A stretch of DNA of 64,000 bases from assembly GCA_950295325.1 (NCBI GenBank), contig OX485809.1:1924001-1988000 (forward strand). The letters are read 5' to 3'. Origin of the DNA: Polytrichum commune (taxonomy: Eukaryota > Streptophyta > Polytrichopsida > Polytrichales > Polytrichaceae). The notes under the pieces were generated by a model that worked only from the letters and a program-made list of their open reading frames with translations, was not told the origin of the DNA and ran no database searches. The position numbers were made by a program, and so were the translations under genes. This document shows, one piece after another, positions 48,744 to 64,000 of the stretch (within the stretch, counting starts at the first letter, position 1; every line of letters begins with the position of its first letter).

Positions 48744-50389
48744 CATAGCCATGGCTCATATGTGAACCAAAGATAGGTTCACCATCCTTAGATACACCTG
48801 GTAAGAGTTGAAATTTTTGCATTCTTGGATTTGGGGGATACCAAAATTTATGTGTGGTCCTATGACATCCTATTCAACACATCAAACATGTCAAATTTCA
48901 AATGTTTGTGTCCTCCAAATACCATAATAGGTTGATACCCTTAACAATGTCACGGGGAGGTCACTTCATTGTCAAGTTGACACCATGTGCGGACAAAGTT
49001 TGCTACCCCTATATTACATGTCATATATAATTTTAAAATTTATGATATTTTTTCTACATATACATAACCATTGATAGTATCTTTTGTATACTTTTTTGAA
49101 AATTTTAGTCATCTTTATTTTTTTAGTAATTGTTTTAGTTCAATTTTGTGTCATTCTAGTTAGAAATGGTATGTTTTATGAAAAAAAAAATCATCAAATT
49201 TAGTTACCACTTTTAACTGTGTCATAGAGACTGTGTATATCTACTCATGAAAAAAAATTGATAAAATTTTGACCCATTTTGGTGGTGCAACTTACCAAAA
49301 GAAGATTTTTTTTGGCCGCACGTGGTGTTCAACTTGACAATGGAGTGATCTACCCGTGAACAATGTTGGTGTTTACACAAGTGCTTCATGTCAAAAACAC
49401 TTGATGGGATATATTAGACTTGACCTCTTTTGACATCTATACATATTGTTATTTTGCTCTCAAAGAGGAGGGACTTTCTTGGAGTAAGTTAAGACCTCTT
49501 GTTGAAGGGGATGGGGGGTTAGGGCGAAGTGGCAGGCCCACCATAAGTTCATGAAGTGTTGTGGGAGGAATACGTACAATTATCATAGAGGACTCATTTT
49601 ATTTTGACTCAAAATAATTAGTTTTGCCACATGTCATGCTCACATTCACTACGACATGCTTTTATCTTACGTGGAAATCACCTTCCAGCACATGTAAAGA
49701 TGAAAAAAAGAACCCTCTATGGTAGAAAGAAATCCTTTGGAGAATAAAATGCATGGTTTCTTTTCAAAATAACACCCCCAAGGATTGTAAGAGGGAACTT
49801 GTTCAACATGTGAATGTGGTTTATACTTACCCCCCCCCCTCTTGAAATACACTAAAGGATGTTGGAGAGGTTATACATTAGCTAATTTGAACAAAAACAC
49901 TACATTGTGTGTCATGAGGATTCTTTGCATTAGTTTACAAAGGTACTCTCCAATGCCTTTTTAGAAACAATTAGTCAACAAAGATCCAAATTGATAAAAC
50001 CTCTCACTCTAAGTACAAGAGAAACCATTTATTCTTTCAGTTCTTCTTCAACATCGTTGCATAAGTAATCAACTAAAGTGCTCCAAATACACTCAAGGCA
50101 CTCTGCTACATTTTGACAATAATCAATAATCAATAATATTTTAATGTCCCTCTAAAATAGAGAGGAATAATAAGAGGCACAATCCACCCAACCTTGAGCT
50201 TTATATACTTGTAGGAACTAAGAGTTGAAGCTCCCCTCAACTATTCCGCAAGCATATAATTAATGGCTCTCCCTCCATGCCTTTGGGGTGAGTTAAGTGC
50301 TCTCAACTAATGGTCATTAACTACAAGGTGAGAACATAGTGTAATACCATAGTCCCAACTAATGAGTCCTCTAGTCTTATGGACAGTAT
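46146..50389. other. Intergenic, simple repeats only
   Basis: About 4 kb with no supportable gene. Simple repeats: (TC)n near 46532-46545, an (AT)-rich 'atatat-agatat' tract near 47731-47758, (AG)n at about 48710-48739, and a C run of about 9-10 near 49831-49840. Confidence 0.5.
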
Positions 50390-50625
50390 AGTCTAGTTGG
50401 GTCATAATAAAGACCATTATTTATTAAACAATAAACCCATAGCTCAGGAAGGTGGGTAAGAGCCGGTTGGTTGGTACAATTTTCCTGCCTTATACACACT
50501 AGCAGCACCAAGCCATGGTAAAGCACATTAGACGCTCGGACGGCCTCAACGGGAATCGAACCCGGACCGACTAAAGTACAATACAAACACCCTCCCTCAA
50601 CCAACCGAGGAACCATGACTTGGCG
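50390..50625 (-). mobile_element. Probable tRNA-derived SINE
   Basis: On the minus strand the head (from about 50615 downward) reads 'CCTCGGTTGGTTGAGGGAGG', an A-box-like stretch. About 45 bp later comes 'GGGTTCGATTCCCG', a perfect RNA polymerase III B box. The rest of the tRNA-like fold is degraded, and an unrelated body of about 150 bp follows, as in tRNA-derived SINEs. An intact tRNA gene is excluded because the acceptor and anticodon stems do not pair. Ends and target-site duplication were not resolved. Confidence 0.6.
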
Positions 50626-51838
50626 CCCACAAAACAGAAAAACCACAAACTTATACTACGACATAAACATAACTACCTGGCATACAACAAGCTATTATTA
50701 TTTGTTTTCTGGTTACTAAAGTGTCTATTCTCGAAAGAGGAGAGTAGTCTTGTACCAATGTCCCTTTGCCCGGTGGGTACTGGCCCATTGTCAAGACGAA
50801 CAGACACTCTATTCACGCCGGCCTTGAAAGAGGACCGGAGTTTCTATCTATCTAGTCTAGTTGGATCAGTGATAGCAAAGGTAACCAATAAATAAATACA
50901 CGTGACACACCTCCCCACTTAGAAATGAATGTCCGCATTCATGTATTGCAAACCCCAAATGTAGTGCATCAAAACAATTGTCAACACCACCAATTGATTA
51001 AACCAAGCCATGGGATGTACCCATGCTTCATGCCATTTGCAAGGCAAGACAAATTCATAATAACGCCTCGTTCACACGATATTGTGCAAGTATGAAAGAA
51101 CAAAAAAAATGCCTACCTTTAAGATACCTTTCGTCTCAAACATTTATGTGCAGTTGGGGCTTTGCGGTCATACTTAATACCATGATGTGTAAGCATGTCT
51201 TCTGATTTGGCTAATGCATTTTAATAATCTTGGAGGAATTCTACACTCAAGTTGCTTTCTGACTCCCAAGAATCATCCTCAACCTCAAGTGCATACCCGA
51301 ATAATTTAATGAGATAAAATTTCTCAGGGCGAGAACGAGCCCCTCTATCTTCATGTGAAAGCACACGTTCTACTTTATATGATGCACCTTCCTCAAGGAT
51401 TGGCAGGAGGGAGATTGTAGCCTGCCACCAAAAACATTGTGAATCGTGAAAGACAATTCACAATGTCTTACCGACCCTAGTGTAGACTTCTTGGGTTCAA
51501 ATAGTTGCTCTCTTGGAGTTTCTTTGGTCTGGGACCCTAACTACAGTAGTGTAAACCCAGCCTTAGGGGGTTATCCACACTAGTTTAGAGGGAGTGCCCA
51601 CACTAGTTTAGCGGTAGCAGCTAGTGGACGTCCAAAGGAAGGTTGGTTGCTTCTATTCTGCTTCTGGTAGTGCTTCTTCTCCATCGTTGCAGGGGCATTT
51701 GGCGCCATCCGCCATAGCCACTCACTGAGCTTACCAAGTCGCACAGACTCTAACTTCCTTTTACTCATAATTTCCACCTGCTGTGTGGGACATAGCTGGG
51801 AAGGTCATTCAGGAGTTCTGCGAGCGTGAGTTGTTGGG

Positions 51839-51870
<32 letters not shown>

Positions 51871-51884
51871 TAAGGCTTGGCAAG
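50626..51884. other. Upstream region of gamma-tubulin
   Basis: No gene is recognised. A direct repeat of 'cacactagtttag' occurs near 51577 and 51600. A (GA)n tract at about 51839-51866 lies just before the start codon and is probably in the 5' leader, where GA-rich tracts are common in plants. Confidence 0.45.
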
Positions 51885-56280
<4,396 letters not shown>

Positions 56281-57077
56281 AGAAACTAATCTTTAGTCTG
56301 CATATTGGGAAGATTTTCTAAGCAATGTGCAGTAGGATGTAGCAATGCTAGTCTGTACAGGTAGGTTTTTGAGTGAGTACTCCATGATTGCCACCTTGAA
56401 AGTTCACACTCGCACTTTGTTCATAACTTCAAATGACTATGGTGTTTGTTATCTGATCTGTACATTCATACAGTAGACAGCCATCTACCTAATGGCTAGG
56501 CTGCACATAAGGGTACTGACCCATGCCTAGCAAGTGGTTAAAATTTCATGGGTGGCAAGGTTTTAACTTGTTTAACTAGATAATCTAAGAAGGACTTTCA
56601 TGAACCTCAGGCTAAGCAGACGTCTGTCTCCTACTCTTGATTAAGTGCAGAAGAAACCTTTAAAAGGGAACCAAGCTTTCGACAAGGGACAAGGTAAGAA
56701 AAAGGGAATCCGGTATGAGGGGCCGGACAAAGAGGGGAAGGTGAGACCAAGTGGGCCTTAATCTTATGGCTTAACCACTAATGTGGACATGAAAAGCATG
56801 ACCTGAAGAGAATATAGTGTTATAGTGAATTTAACTAATCAAATAGGGTATTTTGGGTTATGTTATTGCCCAAAGTCATCTTTTATTTATGTGCTATATT
56901 CTACTGTTCTTGTGGTGTCTGGTGACAAACTTGCTCATCTTCCATCTGCCTCATCTACACATAGTTGATTATATCAAAGTTTCCACTCCACTTCATTAAG
57001 ATTGAGTTCCTCATATTTATGTACTAAATGTTACAAGATCTAAGATTGACAGCCCTTATCTGGTTGCTTTTCTTATC
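56281..57077. other. Gamma-tubulin 3' flank
   Basis: Likely 3' UTR followed by AT-rich spacer. No further gene is seen. Confidence 0.5.
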
Positions 57078-57425
57078 ATGACACCTACATTTGAGTGATA
57101 CATGGTTTGGTGTGGCTCCAAGGACGGACACAGATGGGACATGTTTTTAAAAGAAATTGGACTGTATTATCAAAATATGATAATCATTCTAGGTTAAATA
57201 CTTAACTTAATTGGGGGACCTATATGACCATTGAATGAGCATGAGAATCTTCACTTTGATAACAAGTAAGATTTTATGTAATGAGCTCCAAAAATCATGA
57301 GGAAAGTAGCTACACCCTTGATTTGGTTTTGGTAACCATCTTGTACTAACCGCGTGTTTCCATATCCTAAGAGAAGTGGGCTAGTTGGAAAAAAGTGACT
57401 ATCAAAGACCCATCTACCTTATTGC
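57078..57425 (+). repeat. Second dispersed repeat family, copy A
   Basis: Collinear with 59835-60190: 'acacctacatttgagtg-ta', 'atgg-cc', 'gactgt', 'gggggacctatatgaccattga', 'gaatcttcactttga', 'atgagctccaaaaatca-gag', 'cccttgatttgg', 'catct-gtacta', 'gtgtttc-atatccta' and 'cc-atcta'. It shows no coding capacity and lies just downstream of gamma-tubulin. Confidence 0.75.
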
Positions 57426-58047
57426 TACAAGGAAATGCAGATTCATAACCAATGGTACATGAGAGGGAAGGTCGGCCGGGGATTCGTGGCACTCAAGTAA
57501 AATCATCCGGTAACAAAAATTGGATGAATCCATCAAGAAGCTTGGATGGAGCTTACTTTAGTGAAACACCTATGAGTTGGCACGTAAGACCCTCTTGTTC
57601 TCTCATAGCTATTATGAACTACTAGCTACTCCAATTTTGTAAATATCAATTAGTTAGCAAAGGGCCATGATGTGGCTTTGGATGCTCTAAGCCTAATTTC
57701 TAACCCCTCATGAGTTGTCACCAAGGCCATGATGTGGCTTGGATTCCACGTGGTTATATTGATAAATATTGCAAGTTGTCAATGTGTGCAATATTTGGTA
57801 AGTGGTTATGACGTGTTGTCATAGTCATTTTTTTAATTTCTTTCACAACTCTTTTATTTTGCACGGGTGTAATTGCTTACACATTTGCAAAATTCAAAAC
57901 TAAGACATATCATTTTATGATAAATTGGTTAACTATAAAAATCAGTTCAAAATAATAACTATTGTCATTTCTCTATTATCTAAGTATATATATGTTGAGA
58001 TAAATATAATATAATTTATTTGAAGAGATATAATATACATCATATTA
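57426..58047. other. AT-rich intergenic DNA
   Basis: No gene is seen. It includes two local repeats of 'gccatgatgtggctttgga' near 57664 and 57726. Confidence 0.5.
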
Positions 58048-58050
58048 TTT

Positions 58051-58840
58051 TAGAGATAATATCATATGTGATGATGATAAAGCATTACAGTACATCGGAT
58101 AGACTATAGTCAGAACTTAGGATTTTCTGAGTATACCCCATCTATAATGTTATCCCACAAGTCTAATTCCAATTAAAATAACATTTATTTGCACATTATA
58201 TTATATTATCTTAAAGATCAGATTTATCTTTATATATATAATTTTTTGGGATATATTATATACTTTATCTTCATCGTTTCACTTTGGTCGTTTTATGAAC
58301 ATTACATTCATTTATGATTTTTGTATTTTATACCTTATCTTAAATTTATTACAAAAATCATCATCTCAACTCCTTTTAGATATAATAGATGATGCAATAC
58401 ATTTTTGGATTTCTTTAGATACCTTATCTTGTAATTTGTATATTTAGAGATAATATCATATGTGATGATGATAAAGCATTACAGTACATCGGATAGACTA
58501 TAGTCATAACTTAGGATTTTCTGAGTATACCCCATCTATAATGTTATCCCACAAGTCTAATTCCAATTAAAATAACATTTATTTGTATATTATATTATAT
58601 TATCTTAAAGATCAAATTTATCTTTATATATATCATTTTTTGGGATATATTATATACTTTATCTTCATCGTTTCACTTTGGTCGTTTTATGAACATTACA
58701 CTCATTTATGATTTTTGTATTTTATACCTTATCTTAATTTTATTACAAAAATCATCATCTCAACTCTTTTTAGTTTTAATAGATGATGCAATATATTTTT
58801 GGATATCTTTAGATACCTTATCTTGTAATTTGTATATTTA
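58051..58840 (+). repeat. Recent tandem duplication, period about 394 bp
   Basis: Unit 1 (58051-58444) and unit 2 (58445-58840) are nearly identical from 'tagagataatatcatatgtg' to 'tcttgtaatttgtatattta'. I counted only about a dozen differences, such as cagaact/cataact and gcacatt/gtatatt. The unit is very AT-rich and non-coding. Such low divergence implies a recent event compared with the other tandem duplications in the window. Confidence 0.95.
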
Positions 58841-59099
58841 TGATTAATTCTATATATTGTGTAACTTATTTTTTAAAATATTTTGCGACCACCACAAATA
58901 GATTAATAATAAATATATTACAAATTGACCCACAATAATCATATTTTGGTAAATTTTATATGATTTTTTATTCATTTAATATATATTCCCTATCTTACAA
59001 CCCATCAAACATATCCAATTAAAATTTACTTAAATAATATAGTACAAGGTTATTTATTTCTAGACTATAGTTTATCTTGAGCAATTGATGAGCACAATA

Positions 59100-59290
59100 A
59101 TTTGCACCTGTAATCATGAATATTATATTTGTGTGTGCTTCAAACTTTACGAAGAAAGTCGTTATAGGCTTGATTTGGATTTGCTAGCAACCTTGAACTG
59201 GTCGCGTGTTTTATACCATAGGAGAGGTGGGCTAGCAAAAAAATTAAACAATTAAGACCAATGTACATTAGTGCCAGTAATGGATCAAGT
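59100..59290 (+). repeat. Second dispersed repeat family, copy B (partial)
   Basis: It shares 'gcttgatttgg-tttgcta', 'cttgaactggtcgcgtgttt', 'ataccataggagaggtgggcta' and 'gacc-at-ta' with copies at 57078 and 59835. Only the 3' half is present. Confidence 0.65.
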
Positions 59291-59834
59291 TGCAATAGGT
59301 ACCACACAAACTAATCATCCCAAGAGTATTTTTTTGTTTATATAAATAACATTTGTGAAAATGAAATGATGTTGTTTTTAAAATCCAAGAAGCGAATGGC
59401 TTATGGCATTAGGTGTACATCAAGATGGTGTCAAAAAAACTAATTTCCTAGAATAATGAAGTGTAGCGGCATTTGTTAGATCTAATAATGTATCATGGAA
59501 GAGGCACCATGTTGTATCAATTCAATGGTCTGATTGGAATTGACACTTGAGACAACTTAGTCTAACATTATGAAATAGGAAAATTAATCTATCTCTAATG
59601 GAGTTGTAGCAGGGACACTCCAACACAAAATATGTTTCATTGTCAACTGCATTTGGGAGACATAATTAACATATTCATGTTGTAACCTTAGAAATTGAAA
59701 TAGAGAACAACATAATCAAGCATCGTTCACATCAACAATTCACATTCACAAAATATCACAATTTATGAACGAGATGATTATGATGATGACAACACACAAA
59801 AACCTCTAAAGTATATGTGTCTAATTCCAACATG

Positions 59835-60190
59835 ACAATAATTTGGACACCTATATTTGAGTGGTATGTGATTGGGCATGGATGAAAAAATGGACTCCAA
59901 AAAGACTTGTCTTTAAAAAGGATCGTGACTATGTGCTTTAATAAATAATGTTATCCTTTCTTGTGTCAATACTCAACAAATTGGTGGGGAGGATGACTAT
60001 ATTTGACCATTTAAGGAGAACAATAATCTTCACTTTGAAGTTGAACAAGATATTCATATGAGCTCCAAAGAATCACGAGAAGATAGACTTCAACCTTGAT
60101 TTAGATTTGCTAAACATCTCGTACTAATTGTGTGTTTCATATCCTAAAATACACATGCTTGTTGGAAAACCAAGCCATCTACGTTAGGGC
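59835..60190 (+). repeat. Second dispersed repeat family, copy C
   Basis: Collinear partner of 57078-57425, diverged, same orientation. See copy A for the shared blocks. Confidence 0.7.
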
Positions 60191-62764
60191 CATTTCACAT
60201 ATGGTCCCAAGTCCCATTCATATTAGCAAACCCCAACACGGAGGCAAACTCCCAACTTGTGAGCCTTAAGTGCTGTCTTAAATATGGTTGAATATCATTG
60301 TAGTCAAATCTTGATTATTTCATGTAAATATATTCACGGGATTTGGATGGAGAGTTGGGTCTAGTTTTTGGCTTGACCCAACTCGCAACACAAGTCCCAA
60401 GCCCTACGTTGGTGTGAAGCCCAACGTTTCTGATCTCTTCCTCCAAGTGTAATTGAAGAGTGTTATGAGTCCTTACCTTTCGATTAACTTGTGTGAGGGC
60501 TGGAGTTCAGCTACTTCCCCCCCCCCCCCGAATAATTCTTCTTCTGATTGCTCAATCTCATGTTTTAGTGTATGAAAACTTATTTATGTGAAGAAGATTT
60601 CTTGGAGGAAGCCGACCCTCACGTTGTTGACAAGCGTGTAGCAATCACACCGTGGTTGTTGGGTGGAGAAGAGTGGTAGTCTAGGAAAATATGGAATGAA
60701 CCTACCAGACATGAAGCATTAATGTGGATCGAATTGGATTTAATCTTACCACGAGAATCAGAGCAATTCTTGTTTGAGAGATTCTAATCAGGATTAATTC
60801 TCCCGTGAGTAAGTAGATATTCTAAAAATCATTCGCCGTGGCCATCATCTCTCGAGAATGTGAAGAGGCAGAGGAGGTGGAGCGTCGAAGTGAGAAAGGT
60901 GAGTCATGGAGAGGACGAGGCGAGTGCACCTTATCCCATATCGTTTGGGGGAAGGCTCAAGGGCAAGCATATAAGGAGGAGTGGCTAGCACCTCATTCGA
61001 GAACATGACATTGACTTGGAACTGGTTACTTGGTTACTTCTTACTAAGACTATGGCCCACTCTGGTAAGAGAGGTTACTTGAGACTATGGCCGGACATTG
61101 AGACTATGGTCATGCCTAACTAGACTATGGTCCTAGGGATTAGACTCTATGCTTAGGCCAGTTCGCTTAGCTCGGTTCCCGTTACTTGTAACTAGACTTT
61201 TGCAAGTTGTAATAATTAATTTTAATACACTCAATTCAATTTGATGGCGTTAAGTCTAAAAGGACTAAAGAAGCAATTCATGTTTGTGATATTGAGTTTA
61301 ATTCATTAATCTATTTGCATAAAGTTAAGAGTGTCATGTGTGTTTGACCTATCTCCTAACTTGTGGTATGGCCTATGGTCCCTGGATATTTAATTGAAGA
61401 GACTATGGATCCAACCAAAGTGCCTTGACCTTGGAGTTTGTTGTCCTAAATTCACCTTAATTCCCTTGTGATCTATCAATTAACTTCATGGTGATCTCTA
61501 GATGTAACACATGACACTCATTTGGTCTTCCCTGTGTGGTTTTCTTAATTGGAACCCAATCTAAAATCCTATCTACACATCTCATGTGACTTTGGGACTT
61601 AGGACTTGGAACCTGTCTGAACTGGCCCTTAGATAGAAAATAGTTTTCCAAACAAGGAGGAAAAGCAACAATTAAACTTTAAACAACTACATGATATTTA
61701 ATTATATAATGATATACTAATATTCAACTTTAAGCATTATATTATAATTATTATCATTTTGGAACCTTACTAATTTGGGATTTAAGTTTTTTTCCAACAT
61801 ATAACCTTAATGTTTTTTATGGTCTAGGGTTTAGGTTTGGGTTTAAGTTGGGTCAAACTTAAAATTTGAAGGACCTACATGACCATTTGATGAACCACCA
61901 TATTGGACTAACAATAGATACATGATTTGCGAACATTATATTTCATAAAACAATATTATATTCTAAAGTTATTTATTGTGGATTCCCTATCTTATAACTC
62001 ATTATGTATATCCGATCAAAACTTAGATAAATGATCTAGTAGAAGATGATATAACTTGGCAAGATAGTCTATCTTGTGATAGTTTATCTTGTGTTCATTA
62101 TCACGTATATCTTATATCATATAGAATATATAGAATATTTATGAATTGCTATTAAATTTATATATTTAAAAAATTAAAAAATTCATTAATTTACGATGAT
62201 ATTGTATTATTTAAAGGTTTTATCATAGGTTTGTAGAATGATAAACATGGTACGTTTAAGTCCGTATAATTAATATCATGTGATGTCATCTCATAATATA
62301 ATCTATATGCATGGTGCATAGATATAGGATTTAGGGTTCAAAGTAATGAAGATTATGTTTCTACATTTTATTTGCCAATCGTTTTCTCATTCATCCAATA
62401 TGTCTACTATATAAACTTCATTTTAGGGTTTTCAAGGTCTTTTTCTCTTGTACCACTTCCAAGGTATGTTTTCTCTCTATATTTTGCTTTTGTATTGGGA
62501 TATGATGTCATTGGATAAGGTATATTTAAAAAAACATTTTAGTTACATGGATATTGGATTTAAAGACTATTTGTATTTTGTTAAAGATAAATTCCATATC
62601 AGCTAAATATTTAATATATATTCAGTATATATATAAATATTTTATCTATTTGAAGTTATTTTTGTTAAGTTTGAATATGGATAACTCGTTAGATAAGGTA
62701 TTGTAATTTATAGAATTTGTGGATAACATGTGTGATTTGTTCAGGATAGGTTATCGTCGAAATT
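60191..62764. other. Intergenic upstream of MULE remnant
   Basis: No gene is supported. It contains a C run of about 10 at 60519-60530 and repeated 'gactatgg' words at 61038-61145. An AT-rich stretch at 61900-62110 resembles 58920-59080 ('ttccctatcttacaac-cat', 'atatcc-atcaaa', 'gtttatcttg'). Confidence 0.45.
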
Positions 62765-64000
62765 ATGGCTAACTCTATGGTCATTCAATCGCCCTATGTG
62801 GGAACTTTCAACCACCGCCATTTGCAATGGGCAAAATCTACTCGCGGAATGCGACCTTGTAGGATAGCTCGCATTCCACTAGATCGTTTAGATGATTTCC
62901 AAAAAGGAGAAAAAATTGGTGAAGGAGGCATGTAAATTTCTTGGACAATTCATAAGATTCGGAAGGTTTCTCCACACCTCCAAAAGCAAGTTCGATCCAC
63001 AACAAGTCTTGGACACATCACGTAAGATACCTAACTTGGATATGTATTTGGATAAGATATAGTCAGATATATGTATTTTCTTATAATATTGTTATATATT
63101 AACATTTATATATGTTATTTCAGATATCATTGTTCATATGGCCCTGAAGACCATAGAAACAGGAAGGAGTTGAGACAAAATCATAAACGGGGATTTCTTG
63201 CACGATATTCTATCAAGATTTTGGCTAAACCCGCGGATACGTTAGAGATAGCCTATTTCCATGAATAACATACCCGAATTGATGGAACACCGGCGCATGA
63301 CGTGTACGATCCGGATTCGTCGGCACGCCCTTCCGCTCTTGCTACACAATGGTCGGATTCATTGAAGACGTATATTGACAATAGGTTGAAGAGTGGCCTT
63401 AATGCTCGTCAAAATTATGATGAGCATCATCAAGTGTTTGCGGATCGATCACAGATGGGTTATTCAATGCGTAAAGATGATACTCTTCTTTTGAAGAACA
63501 TCCGAAACATTGAGTGTACATTTTTACGAGGTAAGTGGAAACGACACACTAACGAGGCAAAAAACGTTGATTCGTGGATTACGGAAAATAAAGATGATGT
63601 GTTTATTTTGCAAGAGTCAAATTGTATAGATGGCAAAAATACGGCATTTGTGTTGGGTTTGCAATCACCCGAACAATTCAATGCCATAATAGAGTATGGT
63701 GACAAATCCGCTATATCTATGAATGCTACATTTGGAACTAACGCTTTTCTATTATTTTCTCTATACACTTATGGTGTTCGATGCTTGCCGCAATGGGTTT
63801 CCCGGTGCGTGAATTATAACAAATAAGCAAGATTCCGAGAGTCTCATTGTCTTTCTAAAGCCTTTGGCGGATAAATTACGAGCGGCGCATTCGGAATGGC
63901 GTCCTAATGCTTTCATTGTTGATAATGATGAAGCCGAACACAACGCTTTGAGGTGGGTGTATCATATTCTTTTACTTGCATATCAATATACTCTATCCCA
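62765..64000 (+). pseudogene. MULE-type transposase remnant, truncated by window end
   Basis: From the ATG at 62765 the frame encodes 'CRIARIPLDRLDDFQKGE', is cut by TAA at 62933-62935, and continues to a donor-like GTAAGA near 63019. A likely intron of about 100 bp ends TTTCAG at 63123, and exon 2 starts '-YHCSYGPEDH'. It meets TAA at 63266-63268 and runs on in the same frame through 'ILAKPADTLEIAYFHE' and 'VLGLQSPEQFNAIIEYG' to 'SMNATFGTN'. Near 63772 the frame shifts, giving 'MVFDACRNGFPGA', TGA at 63810, 'IITNKQDSESL' and 'FIVDNDEAEHNALRWVY'. This order matches Mutator-like (MULE/SWIM) transposases, DDE core included. The first Asp of the usual DATFGTN is Asn. With three stops and a frameshift it cannot make protein. 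The 3' part lies beyond the window. Confidence 0.8.

Noticed and set aside
49500-49845. Possible further G-rich-TIR MITE ending in the C run near 49831
   Set aside because: A GGGGATGGGGGG stretch lies upstream, but I found no matching 8-bp flanks or subterminal words.
50530-50610. Possible tRNA gene on the minus strand
   Set aside because: Only the A- and B-box-like blocks are kept; acceptor and anticodon stems do not form, so a SINE is the better reading.

Overview
The window is plant nuclear DNA: AT-rich, with spliced genes, GT-AG introns, GA-rich 5' leaders, telo-box motifs and a heavy load of short transposon derivatives. Gene content fits a land plant, and I lean towards a non-flowering lineage (bryophyte, lycophyte or fern). 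The reasons are a small 10-cysteine thaumatin-like protein, two intronless bacterial-type VOC proteins and the gene density. The exact lineage cannot be fixed from the sequence alone.

Layout: (1) 2.5-5.5 kb, + strand: five-exon gene for a secreted, single-pass membrane protein that I assign to the DUF7356-like plant family. (2) 7.2-7.6 kb (-) and 14.4-14.8 kb (+): a divergently oriented pair of intronless VOC/PhnB-like genes. (3) 15-23 kb: gene-free DNA with two hAT-like MITEs and a Tigger/pogo remnant. (4) 23.4-26.9 kb, +: three-exon thaumatin-like protein with a Tourist-like MITE and a tandem duplication in intron 1. (5) 28.6-28.9 kb: third hAT-like MITE. (6) 32.0-35.0 kb, +: four-exon short-chain dehydrogenase-like gene with Phe at the catalytic Tyr position. 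(7) 36.4-40.2 kb: decayed LINE with reverse transcriptase and RNase H, strikingly G-poor on its coding strand. (8) 40.65-45.5 kb, -: 17-exon DCAF13/SOF1 WD40 gene (ribosome biogenesis). (9) 50.4-50.6 kb: probable tRNA-derived SINE. (10) 51.9-56.3 kb, +: 11-exon gamma-tubulin gene. (11) 57-62 kb: AT-rich repeats, including a near-identical tandem duplication of about 394 bp. (12) 62.8-64 kb: broken MULE-type transposase running off the window.

The host genes are housekeeping or defence genes with no operon-like link. The recurring theme is local tandem duplication of 180-400 bp units beside or inside genes, plus small TIR elements with intact target-site duplications. I found no clearly new multi-gene system. 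The best candidates for new description are the G-rich-TIR hAT-like MITE family, the foldback element near 8.6 kb and the G-depleted LINE. Gene models were spliced by hand using phase-compatible GT/GC-AG junctions and recalled family conservation; no database was searched.
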